A model generated the notes under the pieces. It did no database searches and was not told where the DNA came from. It saw nothing but the letters and a program-made list of their open reading frames with translations. The translations under genes and the position numbers were made by a program. From Platynereis dumerilii (Eukaryota > Annelida > Polychaeta > Phyllodocida > Nereididae), in NCBI GenBank assembly GCA_026936325.1, contig JAPTHN010000004.1, positions 49,131,289-49,195,288 of the forward strand: a stretch of 64,000 nt of DNA, written 5' to 3'. Numbering within the stretch: the first letter of the stretch is position 1; each line of letters starts with the position of its first letter. This document shows positions 23,926 through 35,200 of the stretch, piece after piece.

Positions 23926-24246
23926 CAGGGACGGACTGGCGGCATGTCGGGCCCCGTGGCAAAATCAGTCAATGGGCCCCTACGTCCCTACCGTCGGTGT
24001 TATTTCCAAATAAAATTAAAATACTACAGGCCTAATATTGCAAAATGTTAATTCATTAGGTTGGGGGCCTCCACATGAGTGGGTTCTGTCCTTTCAGTTG
24101 GTGTCGTTGCAGGACAAAATCATGAACCTGTTAGCGAAATTTTGCTCTTCTCTTTATTTTTATTTTTTTGACATCTTGCATGGACCCCCCTGAGTGGGTG
24201 GGCCCGTGGCAGTTGCCACTTTGCCACATAGGCCAGTCCGCCCCTG
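23926..24246. mobile_element. hAT-like MITE immediately 3' of gene A stop
   Basis: Ends CAGGGACGGACTGG and CCAGTCCGCCCCTG form inverted repeats, flanked by the exact 8-bp duplication TATCAAAA (23918-23925 and 24247-24254), the hAT signature. It starts 72 bp after the gene A stop codon and carries a canonical AATAAA at 24009-24014, so it may lie within the gene A 3' UTR. Confidence 0.85.
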
Positions 24247-25154
24247 TATCAAAATCATAAGCATCGATTTTTGAGAGGAGAAACTAAAGAGAAATGAAAA
24301 TCTATTGTATCGGTAGGTTTGAGTAAAGATCAATTATGCTAGTCCAAAGTCAAGTTAAAGACGAAATATATGCAAAGCAACATTTTATTAACCAATTTTT
24401 GTATGTACAATTCAGTGGGTGCAATATTGTTACACAATTGTCTGTATACTTATGTACATTATATGTTATAACACCAATTTAAGGTTAAACATTTTGTATA
24501 AAAGCATTTATAAGTGTAAATACATCCACAAAATACATCAACAAATGTTCTGTTAATGTGATTGCCAAAGCACAGAGGCCGAAGGGCAAATACGTAATTA
24601 CAAAGAATAATAAAAATGTTCATGAACATCTGATACCAAAAAATGAAGGTTTCAGCTACTTTATATGGATGCCGCATCATTTTAATTGCTTGAGGTTCAT
24701 TTAAGATAATTTTAACAACAATTTTATTACAAAGCCTGTATAATAATAACCATAGTTACACATACAATGATGATATAATAATTATTGTACAACTTTCCCG
24801 GTGCAGAAAAAGTAAAAAATACTTTTATCTTAGGAGGGTAAAATACTGAGTACACACACTGTTTTTAGTATAGCTCTATTTACAACACAAATATATTTGT
24901 ATATTTACAGTAAGACAGAAGCAGAAATGTGCAAATCTAATCTTCTGCAGAGATTGCCACATTTATTTAATATTTAATAATTCATGAGGATGTTTTTCAA
25001 TGTGATTGTCAGCCACATTCTTTCCTAATTCTCAACATCATTGGTATCTTCAGCAGGGTTTCACAAGAAGATATGGATTTTAGAAACTGCTGAGCTCCAC
25101 CGAAACAAAAACAAAGTTTTTCATATTTACAACACCATTAAAATCTAGATAAAT

Positions 25155-25426
25155 TAGGGCTGCACGATTAATTGCAAATTTATCGTTGTCTTGAGATAAA
25201 GTAGGGTGACGATGTTATCGCACAAAGGGATGATAAATGAATTTTAAAATTTTCCAGTTTTTGCCCAGAAATAGGAATTTCTTCTCATGAAATTCAAACT
25301 TTAACTACAGTTTTGGAGTTTAAAGGGAAATCTCTTGCTTATGAATTTATCGCACAATTTATCGACATCGCGATATGAGACATAGTTATTGCATATCGCA
25401 TCTCAACCTATTATCGTGCAGCCCTA
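25155..25426. mobile_element. MITE with TAGGGCTGCACGAT ends and 13-bp direct repeats
   Basis: Inverted termini TAGGGCTGCACGAT and ATCGTGCAGCCCTA bound 272 bp of AT-rich, palindrome-containing sequence with many ATCG words. It is flanked on both sides by the identical 13-mer AATCTAGATAAAT (25142-25154, 25427-25439). It lies only about 40 bp beyond the gene B stop codon, so probably inside the gene B 3' UTR on the opposite strand. Confidence 0.85.
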
Positions 25427-25468
25427 AATCTAGATAAATCACATTGAGCCTTTTTTGGCAGTCTCTGC

Positions 25469-28400
25469 TTAGCATTTTTCTCCAGGCATATTCTTCATGA
25501 CGTCAGTGGCGTTGGCCATCAGATGAGCCACGGGCATGGCATGGTTGGGTCTGGAGTGGAACATGCTCAAATCTTCGTCAAAGCTGTCCCGCAGAATATC
25601 CCAAGATGGCCGCTGCACTGGGTTTTGGCGCCAGCATTCGCACATTATGTCATACCTATCGAAACATTCAAAATCAGTATGATTTGATGCAAGAAGAATA
25701 TCAGAAAACTAATGCAAAAAGGTTTATGGTGGTGCAGATCGGACTGCAACCGACTAGTCCTGTTGGAAGTCAAGTCTGGGACGCGGCAGTGCCAAAACAC
25801 AAACATCCAATATTAAAAAACTGGTCCGTTACATTGCCAGTGGACTCCAAATTGGTCTTGTAATTTTCAAGTCATTGACCTTTTGACAGATCACATAAAT
25901 TTCGCTTTGAGGGTTTATATCATAATTTCAGGAATTTTGTTGGACTGACTGGACTATGATTTAGAAATACGTTCTGGTCGTGATAATTATACGCTTTGTG
26001 ATTTTTGAAAGATAAAATGTTTGTTGTTGTCAAAAAAGCAGCAATTGCAAGTTTTTGAAGTGAGAAAAAAATTTTGGGACAAAACTGGTTTTTTAAAATT
26101 CAAAATGGTTTTTTGAAAAATCCATATTGGTTTTTGTATGGAAGTTTGGTTTTTCAAAAAACCATTTTCCGTTTAAAAAACAGTTTTGTCCTGAAATTTT
26201 TTAAGAGTTATGAAGAAGAGCAAAACTCACCATCTAGGAGGACAAGCAGGAGGAGCTGGCATCCTTTGACCGCCTCTTAAAGCCTCTGATACTTGACGAC
26301 CAGTGCAACCAGGCCATGGGGTCGAACCTGCAAAAAATGTATTAATGTACCAATCAAGTTTATTTAGAGTGAATGATATTTTATGTCACAGGTTGGATAA
26401 GAATCGTGTGCTTGTAAAATCTATTTGCACTGGGATTTGATTCTTTCAAATTCAATTCAGGGTTTATGAATCTTTTTATAAGAAGAACATCTAACTCTGG
26501 GTGAAACATGTAAACAAGCCCAGTTGTAGCTTACAAGCGTCATCGAATTTGATGAAAAATAAATTTCTTTCGTTTAGCTCATAGCAAGCAAAAAATGATT
26601 CACTGGAGGTTATTAAAGTCATTACATACCAAGAGTAATGATTTCCCAGAGCAAAACGCCAAGAGAGAAAACGTCGGACATAGAGGTGTGAACATCGCGG
26701 AAAAGCCACTCTGGAGCCATCCAACGAAGAGCGATCCTTGTCTGGAACAATTAAGGAAACATGCATGCAGTATAAGGCCCACAATATGTATACCTTACAT
26801 GACTCATTCAGCATTTAATTTGATGCAAGACGGCCATGTTGCAGTCCCGCAGTAAAATAATTTAGGTTCAAATGTTTTAAACATATGAGCACAGGCAGAT
26901 TGGCCTGCAATTGTGACTTCATGTTTATTTGAATGATTTATGTAAATATATATATAATATATATACAGAGAGAGAAAGATTAAAATTACCTGGTCTTCAT
27001 TTGGTGCGGAACTACTCTGAACCGTGAAGTCAGTCAATTTACATATCAAGTTGCTATCAAGCAGAACACTTCTCGCTGCAAGGTCTTTGTGGATTAGCTG
27101 AAAAAGGAAAAGTAAGACAAGGAATGAATTGATAGGGAAGATAATGATCAACCAGTCATCAACAGAATGCTTGGGTGAATTGCCAGGAGCATATAATTAA
27201 TTGTGCAGTCCCCATTGCAATTTTCATTTGCATTCTTCGGTCATGTGTTACGTGTACCTTCAATGTTGATACGTAATGCATAGCATTGACCACTTGGGCT
27301 GCGCATGCCGTGAGGTGAGCTAGGGTTAATGACGTTCTGCCTTGTCGCAACTGACGCAAGTAGTCAAGAAGCCTTCCTCCAGATGCATACTCCATGACCA
27401 TCATAACTGGCTCTGAAATGCAAGTATCAACAGCAATCGTAAAAATTGTCTGAAAAACATCTCACTGATGCCAAACCGTTGACTTTCTGAAGGACATTTC
27501 CCTTGAAACAATATTGATGACATATAATATATATCATTTACAATTACTGTTAGCAGTCTAATGGCAGTTGGTCAAGTTACAGCTTAATAATATCCCAAGT
27601 CTAGAGAATTGTATCTATTAAATTGGATGTTTTTGCCTGATTTTACAAAAGCACTGACTGTTATCAATACGATGTTTCAGGCAAAAGGTTTGACGTTGCA
27701 TTGCATTTTCGGCATTGCTTTAGAGAGGCACTGATAGCTCAACGTCAGCTGTATTGTAGATATGCAAAGGAGGACCACTTGTATTTTTTAGAAATGTACA
27801 TATTTCTATATAAGACAACATAGGAAATTTGACAGTGAATTTACTAATACATTTTGCCTACCATATTTAGTCGAACATGCCAGCAGGGACAGAATGTTGG
27901 GATGAAGGTCCAGGGTTTTCATCAGCTGAATTTCAGTCAAGAGGTTCTCCCTGTCTGATGCCTTTGCCCCTGAAATGGAATGGAGCAAAATTGTGAAATC
28001 AGAAGGGTTATAACAAAATGGGGAAGGAAGGCACTTCCAAGAATGATTAGAAATGAAACAGAACAATAATACGACAGCTTGTAACAAGAAGGAACCATAA
28101 TAGGACAGTTTGTAACAAGATGGAACCATAATAGGACAGTTTGTAACAAGATGGAACCATAATAGGACAGTTTATAACACAATGGAACAATAATGAGACA
28201 GCTTGTAACAAGATGGAACCATAATAGGACAGTTTGTAACAAGATGGAACCATAATAGGACAGTTTGTAACAAGATGAAACCATAATAGGACAGTTAATA
28301 ACACAATGGAACAATAATGAGACAGCTTGAAACAAGATGGAACCATAATAGGACAGCTTGTAACAAGATGGAACCGTAATAGGACAGTTTGTAACAAAAT

Positions 28401-29296
28401 GGAACCATAATAGGACAGTTTATAACACAATGGAACAATAATGAGACAGCTTGTAACAAGATGGAACCATAATAGGACAGCTTGTAACAAGATGGAACCA
28501 TAATAGGACAGTTTATAACACAATGGAACAATAATGAGACAGCTTGTAACAAGATGGAACCATAATAGGGCAGTTTGTAACAAGATGGAACAATTAATAA
28601 AACAGTTTGTAACAAGATGGAGCAACAATAATATTATTACAAGACAGTTTTATTTGTAACTGGTTGACACAACTTGTTTATATATCGAATGCATTCAGGG
28701 AATCCTGTCATTTCCAAAGTTCAAATGGAAACAGTCGACATTTTCTCTCTGAAGGCTTAACGGTCAAGCAGTGTAATTTCAGCATACAAAACGAAGACGG
28801 ACATATCTACAATGATATACATTGAAGTTGTTCTGTCAATTAATATGGCATGAACCACCATTTCATACATGCATTGGGAAGTCCGATTACATTATACTAT
28901 TGCCAAAATAAAAGACATGACATTTGTAAAACTTTCAAGTATACATATTGTACCTTTAATCAGCTTGACGGCCACAAGTGCCCCGTTTCTCATATTGTGC
29001 TTGGTCATGTATGCTCCCCACACGTTGGTGAACTGTCCTTCGCCAATGAAATTATGCATCTGCAATTGGTCGCGGTTAATTTCCCACAAATCAGGTTTGC
29101 CCTCCGCAATTGTTGGCAGCACTTCTTCATCGCTCTCTGACTCGTAAATCTCGATGTCTTTTGGTTTGCGCTTGTCGTAACTGTAATCATAATTGTAGCC
29201 GTAGTCGTCTGTGTACGTGGGGTTGGATATGGACAGGTCTTGATCAGGTTTCTTCTTTGTAGCTTGGTATTTGACATCGCTCGTAGGGTTGTTTTT
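25469..29296 (-). CDS. Gene B juxtamembrane and kinase-domain exons
   Basis: Exon 12 begins with a Tyr-rich segment ([17 protein letters not shown], residues 690-706), then WEINRDQ and the kinase N-lobe: Gly loop GEGQFTNV (from residue 750) and VAVK with Lys 776. Exon 13 has the helix C Glu ([11 protein letters not shown]). Exon 14 is the hinge ([14 protein letters not shown]). Exon 15 has [11 protein letters not shown] (870-880) in place of HRDLAARN and LTDFT (888-892) in place of DFG. Exon 16 has WMAPEW and [13 protein letters not shown]; exon 17 PWPG...[11 protein letters not shown]; exon 18 [12 protein letters not shown]. The activation segment is short (24 residues D to E) with no Tyr. 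Lys, Glu and HRD-Asp are present, but the Mg-binding Asn is Ser and the DFG Gly is Thr. Confidence 0.9.
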
Positions 29297-32200
29297 CTGA
29301 AATTGATAAGGTTAATATGAATATAAACCAGTTCTCAACTACCTATCAGTAATACAATTACATTACACAGATATAGATAGGTATTATGGTAAGTTCAGCT
29401 GCCTAAGCCCTGTTCCTGGCGCTAAGGAGGGTAATTTGATGAGATGGGAGGGAGAGAGTTTGGCGTCCTCAACACGTTAAACATTTACCCCATGTGAGGG
29501 ATCTTTTACTTGCCCAACAAAGACACTGATGTATATTTTGAACAGAAAAACTGTTACCCGACTTCTTCGGTAAAGGATCACAAAAGCCACAATCATAAGA
29601 ATAATGGCGATTGTTCCAAAAACTCCACCACAGATGGCGCCAATGTCTGGACCCGGATCTTTCGGAACTGGAACGCCATCTATGAAGAGAAAAATCATAC
29701 TTATGTATCATTCTATACAACAGCCTCTTCTTAACCTTGTAAGGCCACTTTTCTATAAGCTTTTGACAGGTTTTGTCTATCAGATTAAAAAAAAAAGTTT
29801 CTTTCTTCATATAATCAGTTGGTTAAATTTACTTTTAAGGAAGAAGGACATCATCAATTGAACATGGATTGTCAACATACATTGCACAAGAATAATTTTT
29901 ATACCATTTTCAAAGGAACAGAGAAATGTGTACATGCTTTTTCTCATGAGTGATGGTTCACTAATAAACAATCTCCCACTGCAATAACTGCAAGATAAAG
30001 ATTGAATTTTTTAAGGAAGACTCAATGTTCAATGTCGTATTACTCTTACCTCCAGTCCGAACCTCCATAACGAGGTAACCATCACTTCGACCATGTTCGT
30101 TCAAGGCGAACAATTTCACTGTGTAGTTCGTATTTGGGTCCATGCCTGACAATGTAATTGTACTAGCCATACTGCTCTCTATGACCGCTTCAGTGTCAAT
30201 GCCTCCATGATTACTCTCCGCTTCAAACCATATACTTCGGCCGCCATCATATCCATTGACACACGAAAGTTTTATTTCATAGGCGGAGACTTCAATGGTA
30301 GAACAGGCCTGAGGAGGGTCAGGTTTGCCTGCAAATTGATAAGAATATGTCTAGTTTTTTCAGGTGTGTAAGAATGCAGTGTTACAATCATACAGGTCTA
30401 CTACTAAGGCCTATAGGCATCTTGGACTACTCATATCGTACTTAGAAATAAGAAATAAAGGTCAATTTATACTGAAAGTGAAGCCTTCTGGACACTAATA
30501 ATGCAGCATAAACCAGTTGGAGTTTACACTGTATAAACAATGATGCAATATCAAAGAGAATAGAACAATTCAACCAACCTGGTCTTCTTAGCTCGACGTC
30601 AAACTGAGAAGCACCCATCGCGTTAACCACGTGGCATTCGTATATCCCAAACTGGTCCGATTTTACGTTTTCCAGGGTAAGGTTGCTGACATGAGTATCA
30701 GATGAAGACTGTGATGTCACATTCACCCCATTTCTCATCCAATAGAAAATGGGCAGAGGATAGGCGTTGCTGTGACACTGTAACTGAGCTGTTGTGGACT
30801 CTTCGGCTGAGTATTTTGTCCAGGCGTAAGTCGTCCATCTTGGTTTGTCTGGGTAACATGAAAAAAGAAAAACATCACCCTTTCGGCCTACTGCATCTTT
30901 TCTTCCTCAATACATACTAAGCGTCGATGGTCTCTAGTCAACACTGAGTAATATATGCACTTACACTCCACAGTGATCTTGATGATTTTCCTTCCCGTGT
31001 GCCTTTGGGTATTTCCTTCTGAATCAAGCATGACATTCTCAGACTGGCAAGTGTAGGACCCTGGATTGAAACATCATTTATGAGATGAAATTGTAATGAT
31101 TGACAACATTTATGAAAATAAAAATATTTCTAAAGTAGTAGTTTGCCTGAACATAAAGTCACCAAAGCTGATATCAATATTACAGCCAGGAAATTTAATA
31201 TGCAAAAATAGTTGACTGTTGCACTGTGAAAATGGCACTTCGTGACTCATGATAGCTGACGAGGTGTCATCTTCTCTACATTCAACATGGGAAGCATAGA
31301 GGCTGTTTGATTAGTCATGATCAAGGGAAGGCCATTTGATTGTCATAACTGATTTTGACTAAAAATCAGACGTATAATCCTTTTGTTTGTCACAACAAGA
31401 AGGATTAGTCTTCTTGAATCAAATTGACATTAAAAGTATTGGGTATGATCATGACTAATCATCAGCATGATGACACATAAAGTGCCATTTTCACAGTGCA
31501 ACAGTTAACTCCTTTTGCATAAATAATATTATCAAACTTCCTGACTGTAACAGATATGTTAGGTAGGAATAATTCAAATGTCCATGCTATCCATCTGCTC
31601 AAAATAATACCTCAGGAAGAGATTATTTTAAAGTATAAAATAGAAAGTCTCACCTGAATGTTCTGGCTGGATGTTGGTCAATTCAAGAATGGTAGAATTA
31701 ACTTTGAAATCTTTGTCATTATCGAACAACCATAAAATCGATTCCTCTTTTGGATTCGCATCAACGCTGCAAACGACCGTCGTAGATTCTCCTTCCTTAA
31801 TCAAGAAGTCATCTTTGTCCAGGGTTATGGTGGAGCCATCTATAGACAGAAATAAACATCTTTACATGTTCTCATGTTCTGAAGTAGTCTAAAATGTATT
31901 GATTAATTTATTATCAATTTGTTTGTATTCAAAAATATCCCATTCATTATATATCCAGAGGAACAATCTTTCAAAACAATTCCAGCAGAATAATTTATTA
32001 TATTGACAGTTTAATGAAACTTTATCTCATTTAGTATTGCTATAGTTGTATGTGTATAACATCAACACTAGAAAGAACAATTTGAAGCTCTATGGGTAAA
32101 TTGAACAATAATGTTATAATGTTACTTTATCTCATTTAGTATTACTATAGTTGTATGTGTACAACATCAACACTAGAAAGAACAATTTGAAGCTCTATGG

Positions 32201-35200
32201 GTAAATTGAACAATAATGTTATAATGTTACTTTATCTCATTTAGTATTACTATAGTTGTATGTGTATAACATCAACACTAGAAAGAACGATTTGAAGCTC
32301 TATGGGTAAATTGAACAATAATGTTATAATGTTACTTTATCTCATTTAGTATTGCTATAGTTGCAGATAACATCAGCACATGATTGAAGAAAGAACAATT
32401 TGAAGCTCTATAAGGGTAAATTGAACAATAATTTTATAATGTTACTTTATCTCATTTAGTATTACTATAGTTGTAGAAAACATCAACACAAGAAAGCACA
32501 ATTTGGGAGCTCTATGGGTAAATTGAACAATAGTTTTATAATGTTACTTTATCTCATTTAGTATTACGACAAATGTAGATAACATCAACACAAGAAAGAA
32601 GAATTTGGGAGCTCTATGGGTAAATTTAACAATAATGTTATAATGTTACTTTATCTCATTTAGTATTGCTATAGTTGCAGATAACATCAACACAAGAAAG
32701 AACAATTTGAAGCTCTATAAGGGTAAACTGAACAATAATTTTATGATGTTACTTTATCTCATTTAGTATTGCTATAGTTGCAGATAACATCAGCACATGA
32801 TTGAAGAAAGAACAGTTTGGAAGCTTTATGGGTAAATTGACAATAATGGAAAAAAAAAAAGAAATTGCTCACAGAGAACGTCAATCGTGCAACTGCCAGT
32901 TCCACTTCCAAGTGTATTGCTGACTGAGCAAGTATAGACTCCGGAATCTTGTCTACTTGCTGAAACGATCCTGAAAATTAACAGCATTGTGTTAGAGGCA
33001 TTTAATTTAGTATGAGATTCCAGGCATTCAGTAAAGGAAGAGAAAACATCGTAGAATCAACTTGTTTGATTGATCTAGAGAACTGATTAACATCAGACAA
33101 GCTTATTTGCATATCACAACTAAAGTATGACTGTATGTGGGATAGGCGCACTGTAGTGTCCCAACATGGTACCACAACCATATACATTTATGGAATTCAC
33201 AGTTATATTGGTGCTCTCTGCTGAGGTTAGATATAGATGATTACAACAAACAGTCAATGCCAAACAATGCTAAACAAGATGATCCAGCTACCACGGGTGG
33301 ATTCGCCTGTATAATATTATATATGGGCTATCATACCTAATAGAACAGAGTCTGAAACAAGTCCATTCAAAAAAGTAAACAAAAGAACTTCTGGGGACTG
33401 AACATGATGTTTTAACCATGTTTTGCACACTACCTGCAGTGTTTCATTATCCTTGCAGTCATCCCTTAAGTTGAAATTACCAGAGAGGGCAGCGCCTGTC
33501 AGCTGCCTGACAAGAAAATCATGGGACTCATGCCATTGAGATTACCAATGAACTGGAGAGTACTGGGCAGTGCTGCCCTCTTTGGCAATTTCACATGTCC
33601 AGTCTAAGGCCTTGACCCTGTTCCAACCCAGTGAGTCTGAGTACTGAGGCCCATCACTATAGATATAATGCAATACCTGTACAAATTCATAGAACTACTG
33701 ATGTGTCAGCTCCAACAAGTGTGCTAGATGGTGAGAGATGACTGCAAGGATCATTAAACACTGCAGGTATTGTGGAAAAATTGGTTAAATCACTGTTAAA
33801 TATAGTGGTCAATCCCCCAAGGCCTATTGTTTACATTCCTAGTTTCACACTCTTCTAATTATGTACCATTACAAGCCAATTTCTATCAGTGACTTCACTC
33901 GTGGTATTTGCCCAAGAATTTATGATCGGAACATTTGAGCATCCATTTATCCACATGGAATTGTTCATGGACTATATCTATATTGCATGGGATATCTATT
34001 ATTTGGAATGGCTAACAGGACAAATCGTAGGATACCAATTTACAATATTAGGTAAGTCAAATTCTCCTATGGCCATGTCAACACAGAATTTTTCCCAAAC
34101 TCACATTGAAACTTTGGAGGCTGTCAGTCAAATATCAAAGATGTTTCAAGGTTACACTTTGCATAGGTTTAGTCGACATGACTATTGACTACATACACTG
34201 TTCTGTGTGGTTTTCTATACTGACAGCAATTTTATTTTATATGAATTGACTTTTTCTGAAACATGTGCTTTCTCCAAGCCAATGTTTTGATCATACAGGA
34301 AGTCATGTACAGCATGTACAGTGCTGCCACATTGTTGCACCATGCAAAGCCAGTCATTGAGAGTGGGACATCCCTCCCTGTCAGGAGGCCAGGGAAAACC
34401 ATACTTCTACAACTACTTAGGAAACGGGGTGGCATGAGGAATACATGTATTAGTATTTGTTCTGTGCCAGCAGAAGCGGTAAAAAGGAAGATATAAAGTA
34501 TGCCACTGTCAAGTAGGTTATGACACAGAGAGATAGGTGTAATTACAGAATGCATAATTGTAGGAATGTGTAGAGCAAAACGTATGGAGGCAAACCCTCT
34601 TTTATATAATACTATATAATAAGATGTATATAATGGTCATCCATATTTGAATACCTTACCTGAACTCCCTGTGATTTTGGTCCACCAATTCCGCGTCATT
34701 TTTCTTCCAAAGAGTGTTATTATCAGCCGCAGGGTACGCAGACACGTCACAGTCGAACGGAATACTTCTACTTTCAATCACCCTGTAAGCAATGTTGGTC
34801 TGCTCACATGGACCAAGGGTAATAGACGGTTTATCTGGATTTAAAAAAAAAAAGATTTTCAGCCCTTATACCATTCGACACATCTGTCAGCCAATCACAA
34901 GTTTATTTCATTGTGGTAGTAATTCCCATATTCTTTGTTGTCCACTAATCATCTCATGTTTGACTGATTGAACATTTGTCTCATGGTATAATTCGGTTAT
35001 TCACCACAGGATCGGGAATATGTGTTTATCACACCTCAGGCTAAAGCTTTCAGGTGATAAATCACATATTCTCTCACCCATGCTGAACCTATTCTTATCA
35101 TGAAACTACCTGGGCTGTTAAAAACAAAAAAAATTCTATTTAAATTTTCAAATCGGTATTCCATGGCAAATATTTTTTGGATGTCGCAAGTCTCGCAACC

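Noticed and set aside
25606-25863. Plus-strand frame opposite the last exon of gene B
   Set aside because: A shadow of the conserved kinase C-terminal exon on the other strand, continuing into an intron.
28047-28628. 193-codon reverse-strand frame of hydrophobic repeats
   Set aside because: It is the 31-bp minisatellite read through; adjacent frames show the same peptide shifted.
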